64,000 nt of DNA from Lentzea sp. NBRC 105346. GTDB lineage: Bacteria > Actinomycetota > Actinomycetes > Mycobacteriales > Pseudonocardiaceae. Made by a program: the position numbers and the translations under genes. The notes beneath the pieces are model-generated. The model was not told the origin of the DNA. It saw nothing but the letters and a program-made list of their open reading frames with translations, and ran no database searches. Positions 34,153 through 45,939 of this stretch are shown one piece after another (the first letter of the stretch is position 1; each line of letters begins with the position of its first letter). The DNA lies in NCBI RefSeq assembly GCF_030269605.1, contig NZ_BSTQ01000023.1:62001-126000 (forward strand), in the 5' to 3' direction.

Positions 34153-34662
34153 GTGCGGGAGGGCATCAGAAATACGGCGGCCGCCGCCGTCGTCGGGGTG
34201 GTCGTCGTCGGGGTGTACAGCCTGGTCAGCAGGCCTGCGGAGGATCCCGTGCCGCGGGCGGCGGACTCGTTGATCCTCACCGACTACTCGAAGGGGCGCG
34301 CGGGCGACTGCGTGCGGTTCTCCGGGCCGGGGGAGGACGACCTCGGGGTGTCGGTGATCGACTGCGCGGGTGAGCGCGCGTCGTTGCGGATCGGGGCGGT
34401 GCTGTCCACTTCGGCCGGTGAGTGCCCGTCGGGCCGGTACAAGTTGTTGCGGGACACGAGGCACGACGCGTCGCTGTGCCTGTTGCCCAACGCGCGTGAG
34501 GGTGACTGCTTCAAGCTCGACGTGCGCAACGTGCAGAGGTCGGTGGTGGCGAAGGTCGACTGCGCGCTCGCGGACGTGCGCGTACTGCCCTTCCAGGAGA
34601 ACTGCGCGCCCGCGTTGCGGTACGCGGAGCCTAAGGTGGTGTTGTGCCTGGGGAAGCCGTGA
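34153..34662 (+). CDS. LppU/SCO3897-like membrane-anchored protein
   Basis: The protein has about 169 residues. An N-terminal membrane helix (about 10-27, AAAAVVGVVVVGVYSLV) lacks a lipobox, so the protein is anchored rather than lipidated. The outer domain has six to eight cysteines in the pattern GDCVRFSG, VIDCA, GECPSG, ASLCLL, GDCFKLD, KVDCA, NCAPALR and LCLGKP. This resembles the LppU/SCO3897 family of exported actinobacterial proteins, probably disulfide-bonded. GTG at 34153 is the only start outside the divergent GNAT gene that keeps the helix. The stop overlaps the next ATG (TGATG). Confidence 0.65.
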   Translation: MREGIRNTAAAAVVGVVVVGVYSLVSRPAEDPVPRAADSLILTDYSKGRAGDCVRFSGPGEDDLGVSVIDCAGERASLRIGAVLSTSAGECPSGRYKLLRDTRHDASLCLLPNAREGDCFKLDVRNVQRSVVAKVDCALADVRVLPFQENCAPALRYAEPKVVLCLGKP

Positions 34663-35212
34663 TGCCGTTCGAGAGCGCCGCCGAGTGGGAGGCGTGGCTC
34701 GCGGAGCACCACGCTTCGGCACGGGAGCTCTGGATCAAGTTCGCGCGCAAGGGTTCCGGCATCCCGTCGGTCACCTACGACGAGGTGATCGAGATCGCGC
34801 TCTGCTACGGGTGGATCGACGGGCAGGTGCGGTCGTTCGACGAGCGCTACTTCCTGCAGCGCTACACGCCGCGGACCGCGCGCAGCAAGTGGTCGAAGAT
34901 CAACTGTGGGCGCGCCGAGGAGCTGATCGCCGCGGGCCGGATGCGGCCCGCCGGCCTGGAGCAGGTCGAGCGCGCCAAGGCCGACGGCAGGTGGGACGCC
35001 GCCTACTCGGGGCCCGCGACGATCGAGGTTCACCCCGATCTGCAGGCGGCACTGGACGCGAACCCGGCCGCCGCGTCGTTCTTCGCCACGTTGGACAGTC
35101 GCAACCGGTACGCGATCCTGTTCCGCACACAGGACGCGAAGAAGCCGGAAACGCGGGCGCGGAGGATCGCGAAGTTCGTTCTCATGCTGGAGAAGGGTGA
35201 GAAGCTCTACCC

Positions 35213-35216
<4 letters not shown>
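34662..35216 (+). CDS. YdeI/OmpD-associated family protein
   Basis: The protein has about 184 residues. Diagnostic stretches are WEAWLAEHHASARELWIKFARKGSG, VTYDEVIEIALCYGWIDGQ, the YFLQRYTPRTARSKWSKIN block, and the C-terminal TLDSRNRYAILFR with an Arg/Lys-rich YdeI helix. Members are soluble; E. coli YdeI has been linked to stress and peptide resistance, but the mechanism is unclear. ATG at 34662 is supported by GGGGAAG upstream; GTG at 34644 is possible. It is coupled to the genes on both sides by four-base or one-base overlaps. Confidence 0.85.
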
Positions 35217-37988
<2,772 letters not shown>

Positions 37989-38001
37989 TTTTCGCTTGCC
38001 C

Positions 38002-38078
38002 GGCTGCCGGTTTCGTGCGCGGTCTTTGGCTGCCGGTTGCGTGCGTGGTTGCTTGTTTGGCTGCCGGTTCCGTACGTG
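38002..38078 (+). repeat. Three tandem GGCTGCCGGTT repeats
   Basis: GGCTGCCGGTT begins at 38002, 38028 and 38059, each followed by a variable CGTGCG-type stretch, giving spacings of 26 and 31 bases. It starts 13 bases after ligA. It may be part of the ligA 3' untranslated region. Confidence 0.6.
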
Positions 38079-38234
38079 CCCACCTTCGGCGCGGTCGCCG
38101 ATCCCGGAGCTGTCGGTCCCCCTCGCTAGCCTGGATACGGGGGCAGCTCACAACCCTCGCGCGCCGACACACCCCCAGCCGACCGTAGCGCCAGCCCCCG
38201 ACAATCCGGGCTTCGCACCACATCCCCGCTCCGG

Positions 38235-38410
38235 CGCGAGTCTTACGTTCTCGCCCCCCGCGTCTTACGCTCCCGCCCCGTCCGCGCGAGTCGTACGTTC
38301 CCGCCCCGTCCGCGCGAGTCGTACGTTCCCCCGCGAGCCGTACCCTCCCTCACCGCACCCCACGTTCCCGCGCGAGTCCTCAACTCACCCCGGCGAGTCC
38401 TCAACTCACG
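38235..38410 (+). repeat. Degenerate array of CGCGAGTC..ACGTTCCCG repeats
   Basis: Four or more diverged units of the CGCGAGTCGTACGTTCCCG type occur between 38235 and 38345. Two direct copies of GGCGAGTCCTCAACTCAC follow at about 38391 (the first copy starts CGCGAGTCC at 38370). The family is the same as the clean array at 56104-56235. The interval 37989-38439 holds no gene that I can support; it consists largely of this array and the GGCTGCCGGTT repeats. Confidence 0.7.
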
Positions 38411-38439
38411 CGATTCCACACCCCAGCCCGGCGCGCCCC

Positions 38440-38901
38440 TCAACCCTCGCGTGTTGCCCCCTCAACCCCGCCGAGTTGCCCATCCACGCTCCCCAAACGG
38501 GAGCCCCCGGCCTCCACAATCCGAGCCCGCAGCACCCGATCCCGCCCAGCGTGCTCATACAACAACTCGACCAGCGCCTCAGCCGACAGCGACCCCAAAA
38601 CCGACCGCAACTCGACGTCCTCGGCATCGGGAGGCGGAACCGACCCACCCCGGTCAAGCAACACGAGCCCAACAGCCACGCAGTGCTTGCAGAAGAACCC
38701 CTCAACCCCATGCGGGCACGAGCACTCCCCAACCAACTGCGTCGAGCTCCACGAAAGAGACACGGTGTAGTCCCGCACGCAAGCGGCCACGTGCCGGCTG
38801 TGTACGTGCAGGTCACGCACGGCGTCGCGGTAGGTCAGGCCGCGCCAGTACGACTTGGCACCCGCGCGGTGCAGCAGGAGGTCGGTGGTGAGCGTCGACA
38901 T
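38440..38901 (-). CDS. SWIM zinc-finger protein, possibly truncated
   Basis: The protein has about 153 residues. A SWIM motif CxCx(n)CxH is visible as CSCPHGVEGFFCKHC (about residues 60-74), preceded by YTVSLSWSSTQLVGECSC. SWIM proteins bind DNA or protein partners. Actinobacterial relatives are usually much longer, with helical repeats after the finger. Here the frame ends soon after EALVELLYEHAGRDRVLRARIVEAG in low-complexity Gly-rich sequence that abuts the repeat array. The C-terminus may therefore have been lost by a deletion or repeat expansion. ATG at 38901 (MSTLTTDLLL) is preferred. Confidence 0.65.
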   Translation of the reverse strand: MSTLTTDLLLHRAGAKSYWRGLTYRDAVRDLHVHSRHVAACVRDYTVSLSWSSTQLVGECSCPHGVEGFFCKHCVAVGLVLLDRGGSVPPPDAEDVELRSVLGSLSAEALVELLYEHAGRDRVLRARIVEAGGSRLGSVDGQLGGVEGATREG

Positions 38902-38945
38902 GCCGTCATCCAACCGGGTGACGGCATGTCGGCAAAAAACAGAGC

Positions 38946-39170
38946 TCAGCCCGCGTGCTTCTCCATGTCCAGGAGCATCACGGCCGCGCGGTAGTGCTTG
39001 TTCGTGGCCAGGTCGCGGACCGTCTTGATGTTGAACGCGGCCTTGAGGTGTTCCGCGTCGCCCGCGCTGACGCCTGCCAGGGCGTCTACGGGGGCGTCGA
39101 GGATCTCCTTCAGGGGCTTGTCCTCGTAGGCCTTGTCGAGCAGGGCGTCCAGGTTCACCGAGAGTGCCAT
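38946..39170 (-). CDS. Small helical protein, 74 residues
   Basis: The protein starts MALSVNLDALLDKAYEDKPLK. The middle, DALAGVSAGDAEHLKAAFNIKTVRDLATNKHYR, resembles a helix-hairpin-helix motif, in which ATG at 39170 follows GGAAGAAGTG. It has no membrane segment. Similar short proteins with this hairpin pattern exist in other actinobacteria, but I know no function. It is divergent from the BKACE gene. Confidence 0.75.
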   Translation of the reverse strand: MALSVNLDALLDKAYEDKPLKEILDAPVDALAGVSAGDAEHLKAAFNIKTVRDLATNKHYRAAVMLLDMEKHAG

Positions 39171-39279
39171 GATCACTTCTTCCGTGAGGAACAAAGGACC
39201 TACCCGATTGTGGTGCCGACGGGCGACCCTCGCAGGTTCACCCTGCCGCAACCCCGCAACCTGTGGTTTCGTAAAACGT

Positions 39280-40011
39280 GTGCTGCAAGCCTGCCTGAAC
39301 GGCGCGCGCCGGCCCGGCGCGCACCCCTCGCTTCCGGTCACGCCGGAGCGGCTGGCCGAGGACGCGGTCGCCGTTGCCGAGCTTGGTGTGACGAGTGTTC
39401 ACCTGCACCCGCGCGACGTCGTGGGGGCCGAGGTGCTGGCTGGGCCGGAGGTGGCGACCACGGTCGCGACCGTGAGAGCCGCGGCGCCCGCGTTGGAGAT
39501 CGGGGTGACGACCGCGGCGGCGATCGAGCCGAACCCGTATCGGCGCACCGAGCTGATCAGGAGCTGGGCGCCGCTTGCGGCTGGGCGGCCGGACATCGCC
39601 AGCGTCAACGTGCACGAAGGCGGCTGGCTGGACGTCGCGAAGATCCTTTACGACGCCGGGATCGGCATTGAGCTGGGGGTGTTCCACCTGCAGGCCGCGC
39701 GCAGGCTCCAGCACTCCGAGCTGCCGCCTGGGACGGTCCGCATTCTGGCCGAGGTGCGGCCGGACAAGGCCGACCCGATCAGCGAGGCTGAGGCGTTGCT
39801 GTGCGAGTTGGAGCCGTTCGGGCTGCCGATTCTGCTGCACGGCGAGGGCGACAGCGCGTGGCCCGTGCTGACGTACGCGGCACGGCTGGAGCTCGACACC
39901 CGCATCGGGTTGGAGGACACGCTGACGCTGCCGGACGGCACGCCGGCCAAGGACAACTCGGCGCTCGTCGCCCAGGCCCGCCGCACCCAGCGGGCCCTGG
40001 CACCGAGCTGA
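39280..40011 (+). CDS. BKACE (DUF849) beta-keto acid cleavage family enzyme
   Basis: The protein has about 243 residues, slightly shorter than the usual 270-310. The pattern LQACLNGARRPGAHPSLPVTPE, VTSVHLHPRD (zinc ligands H-x-H), VNVHEGG, GIELGVFH and ILLHGEGDSAWPVL fits the DUF849/BKACE family, TIM-barrel zinc enzymes that condense a beta-keto acid with acetyl-CoA. The specific keto acid is unknown. GTG at 39280 starts directly at the first strand. Two genes of unknown function follow and may form an operon with it. Confidence 0.85.
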   Translation: MLQACLNGARRPGAHPSLPVTPERLAEDAVAVAELGVTSVHLHPRDVVGAEVLAGPEVATTVATVRAAAPALEIGVTTAAAIEPNPYRRTELIRSWAPLAAGRPDIASVNVHEGGWLDVAKILYDAGIGIELGVFHLQAARRLQHSELPPGTVRILAEVRPDKADPISEAEALLCELEPFGLPILLHGEGDSAWPVLTYAARLELDTRIGLEDTLTLPDGTPAKDNSALVAQARRTQRALAPS

Positions 40012-40049
40012 ACTACCCTCGGAGATCGATTCCATGGGGGTGGTGACCG

Positions 40050-40757
40050 ATGACGGCCGTGTTGGCCGCACGACAGCACTGGTGCCGCCAGGGCGAGCGC
40101 ATTCTGTGGATGCGTGAGCACAGCAGCTACCAGACGAAATACGACGTCGACGGGCTCGACGAGAAGGGCAACCCGCGGAAGAGCATGGTGTCGCGGGCCT
40201 TGCGCGCGACCGCCATCGGCGTCGTTGGCACGGTCGCCGCGATCGACTATCTCGCGAGCGACGACGATGCCGGCTCTGAAGGTGGCGCGACCACGGCCCC
40301 GATCCGGACGTGGATCTTCGGCAGCGGGCCGGACTGCCTGGCCGCACGGGCCGCGCGGCCGTGGACGCACCGGAACCTGCCCGGCTGGGTGGGCGTGCCC
40401 GGTTGGTGGACGCTCACGCCCGGCCGGTTCGCGTTCCTGACCACCGCCGAGGCGGTCGCCGAGCTGGCCAAGGGCGAGAAGGGCCTGCTGGGCAACGCCG
40501 CGCACCTCACGGCTGGCGTGGCGATGGCGTTCGTCGAAGTGGCGAAGGGTGAGTACCCGGCGGGGAAACCGGTCGAGTTTCCCGAGATGGTGCCCGCGTT
40601 CGAGTTCGACCGGAACCAGATCTCGGGGATCGGCCCGGTGGTGCGGGAGGAGTCGAGGAAGGACAAGCCCACCGTGCTGCGAGTCTCCCTTGTGGACGGT
40701 TCGGGGTTCGATCTCGAGGCGCGGGGCGACATCCTGCGGTTCACCAGCGGAGGGTGA
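40050..40757 (+). CDS. Protein of unknown function
   Basis: The protein has 235 residues. It has no clear signal peptide; one hydrophobic stretch (about 50-66, ALRATAIGVVGTVAAIDYLA) may be membrane associated. The C-terminal half alternates strands and turns (PGWWTLTPGRFAFLTTAEAV, KPTVLRVSLVDGSGFDLEA), suggestive of a PH-like domain, a weak guess. A good site (GGGGGTGGTG) precedes ATG at 40050. The gene at 40761 follows after three bases and shares the theme of a short strand-rich domain ending in a F-x-DGS-x-L-EL/A motif, so the two may be distant paralogues. Confidence 0.7.
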   Translation: MTAVLAARQHWCRQGERILWMREHSSYQTKYDVDGLDEKGNPRKSMVSRALRATAIGVVGTVAAIDYLASDDDAGSEGGATTAPIRTWIFGSGPDCLAARAARPWTHRNLPGWVGVPGWWTLTPGRFAFLTTAEAVAELAKGEKGLLGNAAHLTAGVAMAFVEVAKGEYPAGKPVEFPEMVPAFEFDRNQISGIGPVVREESRKDKPTVLRVSLVDGSGFDLEARGDILRFTSGG

Positions 40758-40760
40758 CCG

Positions 40761-41333
40761 GTGCTCGAAGAGTGGATGAGGGACCGGCCCGAGGAGCGGT
40801 TCCAGCACATCTGGCGGCACGAAGGGCACCTGCTGGGCCTGGTCGGCGGCACGCTGAGCGCGCCGTTCGAGCCCAAGGGCGAGGTGCCCGTGTGCACGGC
40901 GAAACCGCCCAAGTGGCCGTTGCCGAGCACGCTGGTGAGCGAAGGTCGTTTCCTCGACGACGAGTGGGTGTACGACCCGTCGCTGGCCGGCCGGGTGATC
41001 GCCAACGACTACGAGGCGCTCGCGGTGAAAGTCGCCGAGCACCTGATCACGGGCAACGGCAAGACCGTGCTGATCGTGACCGGCCAGCGGATCGCGGTGA
41101 TCATCCAGGAGCGCTACACGCGCGAGGAGAAGTCGCTGCTCAACCGGTTCCGCAAGACCGACGACGAGGACACCGGCAAGAAGCCCGTCGTGTGGTGGCA
41201 GGCCGGCCGCTCCGTGATCAGAGACCTGCCCGAGGTGCGCTACGGCCGGGAGCTGGGCAGGCCCAAGCGGTTCCGGACCGTCGTGTTCACCGACGGGTCC
41301 GCGCTCGAACTGGCGAAAGGCGACGACTGGTAA
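40761..41333 (+). CDS. Protein of unknown function
   Basis: The protein has 190 residues and is soluble. Segments are WMRDRPEERFQHIWRHEGHL, TVLIVTGQRIAVIIQERY and RFRTVVFTDGSALELAKGDDW. It ends with the same DGS-x-x-L-E-x-x pattern as the preceding protein (VDGSGFDLEARGD), supporting a shared PH-like or beta-rich domain. GTG at 40761 follows GGAGGGTGA. Its stop is one base from the stop of the convergent ACT-domain gene. No family recognised. Confidence 0.7.
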   Translation: MLEEWMRDRPEERFQHIWRHEGHLLGLVGGTLSAPFEPKGEVPVCTAKPPKWPLPSTLVSEGRFLDDEWVYDPSLAGRVIANDYEALAVKVAEHLITGNGKTVLIVTGQRIAVIIQERYTREEKSLLNRFRKTDDEDTGKKPVVWWQAGRSVIRDLPEVRYGRELGRPKRFRTVVFTDGSALELAKGDDW

Positions 41334-41334
41334 G

Positions 41335-42012
41335 TCAGTCGGGTAGCACGACCGCGACGATCCCGGCCAGGTGCGCCAGGCGCGCCACCTCGGCGGCACG
41401 GAACATCGGGCCGCCGGGACGGCCGACGACCAGCACCCGGTCGGGCTTACCCAAAGGAGTGGCGGCCAGCTCGGTCCCGAGCTCGCGCCACGGCTCCGGC
41501 ACCCACTCCTCCTCGCCATCGAGCACGGTGGCGCGTTCGAGCGGGAACCACGGCGGGTTGACCATGCGCGTCTCCGGCGCTGCCGAGGACGACGACAGGC
41601 GCGTCAGCCCGCCGCCCGACGACGCCACGACGACCGCCCAGCCCGCCCGGATGATCTTCGGAACGCCCTCGGTGAAGACCTCGAGGCCCTTCTGCGGCTC
41701 CTCGGCGATGTCCTCCACCAGCTCCAGCTCGCGGTGGGTGTCGAGGATGCCCGCGTAGGGGCGCACGGCGTCCACCTCGACGCCGTCGATCGACTCCGCA
41801 GCGGTGATCAGGGTGTCCGGCAGCCGGCCCGACGGCAGCTCGACGACCAGGTCGTCTATGGCGACACCGGCGCCCCGTTCCACGACGTCGACGCTCAATA
41901 TGTCCGCCCCGATCGCTCCGAGTGCCGTCGCGACCGCGCCGAGGGTGCCTGGACGGTCCGGGAGCTGGACCCGGATCAGGAACGACAAGGTGAACGCCTC
42001 CTGGTCAGCCAT
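41335..42012 (-). CDS. ACT-domain protein
   Basis: The protein has about 225 residues. The N-terminal ACT domain reads LSFLIRVQLPDRPGTLGAVATALGAIGADILSVDVVERG, a ligand-binding module typical of amino-acid sensors. A C-terminal region (about 115-225) with LEVFTEGVPKIIRAGWAVVV and RVLVVGRPGGPMFRAAEVARL resembles a GAF-like regulatory domain. The M. tuberculosis counterpart in the same place is Rv3013 (from memory). It lies divergent from gatC. ATG at 42012 (MADQEAF) is preferred. The specific amino acid is unknown. Confidence 0.85.
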   Translation of the reverse strand: MADQEAFTLSFLIRVQLPDRPGTLGAVATALGAIGADILSVDVVERGAGVAIDDLVVELPSGRLPDTLITAAESIDGVEVDAVRPYAGILDTHRELELVEDIAEEPQKGLEVFTEGVPKIIRAGWAVVVASSGGGLTRLSSSSAAPETRMVNPPWFPLERATVLDGEEEWVPEPWRELGTELAATPLGKPDRVLVVGRPGGPMFRAAEVARLAHLAGIVAVVLPD

Positions 42013-42203
42013 GTGGGCGTGGTCGTGAGTCCACAACCGGCCGCTGATTGTCGCAGACGCAGCATGCCTTTTTGACCCGCTGTCCGCGTTGCGGAACGGT
42101 TAAGTTGACCGCCCGCTCGGTAACCCGTTCGAAGAGCATCCTGACCTGCCAATAGACTCGCGGGGTCCCCAATCCGATACCCGACCCACGGGGGTTGACA
42201 GGA

Positions 42204-42503
42204 GTGCCCAGCATCTCCCGCGACGAGGTCGCGCACCTGGCCAAGCTGGCCAGGCTGGCCGTAACCGAGGACGAGCTCGACTTGTTCGCCGGCCAGCTCG
42301 ACGTGATCCTCCAGTCGGTCGCGACCGTCGGCGACATCGCCACCGCCGACATCCCGCCGACGTCGCACGCCGTTCCGCTGACCAACGTCTTCCGCGAGGA
42401 CGTGGTCCGTCCGAGCCTCGGTCAGCAGCAGGCGCTCTCCGGCGCTCCTGAGGCCGAAGACGGCCGGTTCCGCGTTCCCCGCATCCTGGGTGAGGAAGCA
42501 TGA
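42204..42503 (+). CDS. gatC: Asp-tRNA(Asn)/Glu-tRNA(Gln) amidotransferase subunit C
   Basis: The protein has 99 residues. The pattern [59 protein letters not shown] is standard GatC. It wraps around and stabilises GatA. GTG at 42204 is nine bases after GGGGG; TTG at 42195 is less well spaced. ATGA overlap with gatA. It belongs to the gatC-gatA-(small membrane protein)-gatB operon. Confidence 0.95.
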   Translation: MPSISRDEVAHLAKLARLAVTEDELDLFAGQLDVILQSVATVGDIATADIPPTSHAVPLTNVFREDVVRPSLGQQQALSGAPEAEDGRFRVPRILGEEA

Positions 42504-43975
42504 TTCGCCACACTGCCGCCGAGCTGGCCCAGAAGATCCACAGCGGCGAGGTCACCGCGGTCGAGGTCGCGCAGGCGCACCTGGGCCGCATCGCCGAGGT
42601 CGACGGCAAGGTGAACGCCTTCCTGCACGTCGACACCGAGGGCGCGCTGGCCGCGGCCCAGAAGGTCGACGACGACGTCAAGGCCGGTCGCCCGGTCGCG
42701 TCGCCGCTCGCCGGTGTGCCGCTCGCGCTGAAGGACGTCCTCACCACCGAAGGCATCCCGACCACGGTCGGGTCCAAGATCCTCGAGGGGTGGATCCCGC
42801 CGTACGACGCGACGGTCACCCGCAAGCTCAAGGAGGCCGGGGTCGTCATCCTCGGCAAGACGAACATGGACGAGTTCGCGATGGGCTCGTCCACCGAGAA
42901 CTCCGCCTACGGCCCCACGCACAACCCGTGGGACCTCGACCGGATCCCCGGCGGCTCCGGTGGTGGCTCGTCCGCCGCGCTCGCCGCGTACGAGGCGCCG
43001 CTCGCGATCGGCACCGACACCGGTGGCTCGATCCGCCAGCCCGGCGCCGTCACCGGCACGGTCGGAGTGAAGCCGACCTACGGCGGCGTGTCGCGCTACG
43101 GCCTGGTGGCGTTCTCCAGCTCGCTCGACCAGGCCGGTCCGTGCACGCGCTCGGTGCTCGACGCCGCGTTGCTGCACGAGATCATCGGCGGCTACGACGA
43201 GATGGACTCCACCTCGATCAACGCGCCGGTCCCGCCGGTCGTCGCGGCCGCGCGCGAAGGTGCGAAGGGCGACCTGAGCGGCGTGCGCATCGGTGTCGTC
43301 ACGCAGTTCAGCGGCGAGGGCTACCAGCAGGGCGTGCTGCGCAGCTTCGAGGCGGCCGTGTCGCAGCTCAAGGAGCTCGGCGCGGAGATCGCCGACGTGT
43401 CGTGCCCGAGCTTCGACTACGCGCTGCCCGCGTACTACCTCATCGCGCCGAGCGAGTGCTCGTCGAACCTCGCCCGGTTCGACGCGATGCGCTACGGCCT
43501 GCGCGTCGGCGACGACGGCACGCGCAGCACCGAGGAGGTCATGTCGCTGACCCGCGAGGCCGGCTTCGGCCCGGAGGTCAAGCGCCGCATCATGATCGGC
43601 ACGTACGCGCTCTCGTCCGGTTACTACGACGCGTACTACGGCTCGGCGCAGAAGGTCCGCACGCTCATCTCGCGGGACTTCGAGAAGGCGTTCGGGCAGT
43701 TCGACGTGCTGATCTCGCCGACGACGCCGACCACGGCGTTCAAGATCGGCGAGCGCGCGAACGACCCGATGGCGATGTACAAGGCCGACCTGTGCACGAT
43801 CCCGGCCAACCTCGCCGGAAACGCCGCCATGAGCGTCCCCAGTGGACTGTCCGATGAGGACGGCCTGCCGGTGGGTCTGCAGATCATGGCCCCGGCGCTG
43901 CAGGACCACCGCATGTACCGCGTCGCGGCGGCGTACGAGGCGGCGCGCGGTCCGATCGGGGGTGCGTCGCTGTGA
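42500..43975 (+). CDS. gatA: Asp-tRNA(Asn)/Glu-tRNA(Gln) amidotransferase subunit A
   Basis: The protein has 491 residues. The amidase signature is intact: catalytic lysine in [10 protein letters not shown], glycine/serine loop [13 protein letters not shown] and the serine nucleophile region [12 protein letters not shown]. It releases ammonia from glutamine for conversion of misacylated Glu-tRNA(Gln) or Asp-tRNA(Asn) and works in complex with GatB and GatC. It overlaps gatC by four bases and the small membrane protein gene by four. Confidence 0.97.
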   Translation: MIRHTAAELAQKIHSGEVTAVEVAQAHLGRIAEVDGKVNAFLHVDTEGALAAAQKVDDDVKAGRPVASPLAGVPLALKDVLTTEGIPTTVGSKILEGWIPPYDATVTRKLKEAGVVILGKTNMDEFAMGSSTENSAYGPTHNPWDLDRIPGGSGGGSSAALAAYEAPLAIGTDTGGSIRQPGAVTGTVGVKPTYGGVSRYGLVAFSSSLDQAGPCTRSVLDAALLHEIIGGYDEMDSTSINAPVPPVVAAAREGAKGDLSGVRIGVVTQFSGEGYQQGVLRSFEAAVSQLKELGAEIADVSCPSFDYALPAYYLIAPSECSSNLARFDAMRYGLRVGDDGTRSTEEVMSLTREAGFGPEVKRRIMIGTYALSSGYYDAYYGSAQKVRTLISRDFEKAFGQFDVLISPTTPTTAFKIGERANDPMAMYKADLCTIPANLAGNAAMSVPSGLSDEDGLPVGLQIMAPALQDHRMYRVAAAYEAARGPIGGASL

Positions 43976-44160
43976 GGAAGGCGAAGGGGCTGTTCGGCAT
44001 CGTGAGCTCCGTGGCCGCGGGTGCGGGCGCGTTCTCGAGCTTCAAGGCAGCCCGTGAGGACAAGGACAAGCTGGCGCTGGCAAACGCGATCGCGAGCCTC
44101 GCCGTGGCGATCACCGGTGCGGCGCTGGCCGTGCGCGGTCTGCGGAAGGACTCGGAATGA
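43972..44160 (+). CDS. Small membrane-associated protein between gatA and gatB
   Basis: The protein has 62 residues: [20 protein letters not shown], then a basic/acidic stretch ([16 protein letters not shown]), then a second hydrophobic helix ([19 protein letters not shown]). GTG at 43972 and the stop at 44160 both overlap neighbours by four bases, so it is translated between GatA and GatB. A phosphofructokinase gene sits at this point in M. tuberculosis (from memory), so the insertion is lineage-specific. Function unknown; a GatCAB-associated or housekeeping membrane role is only a guess. Confidence 0.75.
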   Translation: MRKAKGLFGIVSSVAAGAGAFSSFKAAREDKDKLALANAIASLAVAITGAALAVRGLRKDSE

Positions 44161-45659
44161 CTGCGCTGACCGAGCTGATGGACTACGACGAGGTCGTCGA
44201 GAAGTACGACCCGGTGCTGGGCCTCGAGGTCCACGTCGAGCTGCACACCAACACGAAGATGTTCTGCGGCTGCGCGAACCTCTTCGGCGGTGAGCCGAAC
44301 ACGCACACCTGCCCGACGTGCCTGGGCCTGCCGGGCTCGCTGCCGGTCGTCAACGGCAAGGCGGTCGAGTCCGCGATCCGCATCGGCCTCGCGCTGAACT
44401 GCGAGATCGCCGAGTGGTGCCGGTTCGCCCGGAAGAACTACTTCTACCCGGACATGCCGAAGAACTTCCAGACGTCGCAGTACGACGAGCCGATCGCCTT
44501 CAACGGCTGGCTCGACGTGACGCTGGACGACGGCGAGGTCATCCGGGTCGAGATCGAGCGCGCGCACATGGAGGAGGACACGGGCAAGTCGCTGCACGTC
44601 GGCGGCGCGACCGGTCGCATCCACGGCGCGGAGCACTCGCTGCTCGACTACAACCGCGCGGGCGTGCCGCTGATCGAGATCGTCACGAAGATGATCCCGA
44701 ACACCGGCCGGCGTGCCCCCGAGGTGGCCCGCGCATACGTCACCGCGCTGCGCGACCTGCTCAAGGCGCTCGACGTGTCCGACGTCCGCATGGACCAGGG
44801 CTCGCTGCGCTGCGACGCGAACGTGTCGCTGTCGCCCAAGACCACGGGCGAGCTCGGCACGCGCACGGAGACGAAGAACGTCAACTCCCTGCGCAGCGTC
44901 GAGCGCGCCGTGCGGTTCGAGATGACGCGTCAGGCGGCGGTTCTGGAAGCCGGTGGCAAGGTCACCCAGGAGACCCGGCATTTCGACGAGTCCTCCGGTT
45001 CGACCTCTTCCGGTCGTACCAAGGAGACCGCCGAGGACTACCGGTACTTCCCGGAGCCCGACCTCGTCCCGATCGCGCCGTCGCGCGAGTGGGTCGAGGA
45101 GCTGCGCGGCACGCTGCCGGAGCTGCCGTGGGAGCGCCGCGCGCGCATCCAGAAGGAGTGGAACCTCACCGACGAGGTGCTGCGCGACCTGGTCAACGCC
45201 GGTGCGCTGGACCTGATCGCGGCGACCGTCGAGGCCGGTTCCTCGCCCGACGAGGCCCGCTCGTGGTGGGTGTCCTACCTGGCGCAGCAGGCCAACACGC
45301 GCGGTATCGAGCTGTCCGAGCTGCCGATCACGCCCGCGCAGGTCGCGCGCGTGATCGAGCTGGTCAACTCGGGTGCGCTGACGAACAAGCTCGCCCGTGA
45401 GGCCGTGAACGGCGTGCTTGAAGGCGAGGGTTCGCCCGACGAGGTCGTCGCCTCACGCGGCCTGCAGGTCGTGTCCGACGACTCCGCGCTGGAGAAGGCG
45501 GTCGACGACGCGCTGGCGGCGCAGCCGGACGTCGCGCAGAAGATCCGCGACGGCAAGGTCCAGGCCGCGGGCGCGATCATCGGTGCGGTCATGAAGGCCA
45601 TGAAGGGCCAGGCGGACGCCGCGCGCGTCCGTGAGATCGTCATCGCCCGCTGCTCGTAG
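44157..45659 (+). CDS. gatB: Asp-tRNA(Asn)/Glu-tRNA(Gln) amidotransferase subunit B
   Basis: The protein has 500 residues. GatB signatures are [53 protein letters not shown] and [10 protein letters not shown]. The C-terminal YqeY-like tail domain ends [21 protein letters not shown]. It binds the misacylated tRNA and carries out the ATP-dependent amide transfer. ATG at 44157 overlaps the small membrane gene by four bases. A 13-bp hairpin follows the stop. Confidence 0.97.
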   Translation: MTALTELMDYDEVVEKYDPVLGLEVHVELHTNTKMFCGCANLFGGEPNTHTCPTCLGLPGSLPVVNGKAVESAIRIGLALNCEIAEWCRFARKNYFYPDMPKNFQTSQYDEPIAFNGWLDVTLDDGEVIRVEIERAHMEEDTGKSLHVGGATGRIHGAEHSLLDYNRAGVPLIEIVTKMIPNTGRRAPEVARAYVTALRDLLKALDVSDVRMDQGSLRCDANVSLSPKTTGELGTRTETKNVNSLRSVERAVRFEMTRQAAVLEAGGKVTQETRHFDESSGSTSSGRTKETAEDYRYFPEPDLVPIAPSREWVEELRGTLPELPWERRARIQKEWNLTDEVLRDLVNAGALDLIAATVEAGSSPDEARSWWVSYLAQQANTRGIELSELPITPAQVARVIELVNSGALTNKLAREAVNGVLEGEGSPDEVVASRGLQVVSDDSALEKAVDDALAAQPDVAQKIRDGKVQAAGAIIGAVMKAMKGQADAARVREIVIARCS

Positions 45660-45665
45660 CGCTCG

Positions 45666-45696
45666 GCCCGGCTGGTGCTACGTGCACCAGCCGGGC
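45666..45696 (+). terminator. Hairpin after gatB
   Basis: A perfect 13-bp stem (45666-45678 with 45684-45696, loop TACGT) begins six bases after the gatB stop. It has no T tract. The rest of the 280-base gap to 45940 holds no gene I can support. Confidence 0.75.
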
Positions 45697-45939
45697 TCGG
45701 CGATGTCTCGCAACGGGAGCGTGCCTCCGGACCGGGTCCGGGCATGGTCCGGCGCTGACCTCCCAGCGCAGCTCCTGTGCGTCGAACCCCCCCGGCTAGG
45801 CCGATCGGGCGATGCTGTTCCGATTTGTGAAGCCTGGGTGCGTCCACCTGTGTAACGCTTGCCCCTGTTGGCGGATATGGGGGTAGACGTCAACCACCCA
45901 AGGTGATCAACAGTAGTCCAAAAGAGGGGGGAATCTCAG

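Noticed and set aside
31564-34722. Very long minus-strand open frame opposite the cellulase gene
   Set aside because: High GC content leaves long antisense frames open; the plus strand encodes a recognisable GH9 enzyme and the antisense translation is Arg/Asp/His-rich without domain features.
38406-38816. Alternative minus-strand frame continuing the SWIM protein in another phase
   Set aside because: Its translation is Arg/Gly/Leu-rich without helical repeat features, so it does not clearly restore the missing C-terminus, although a frameshift cannot be excluded.
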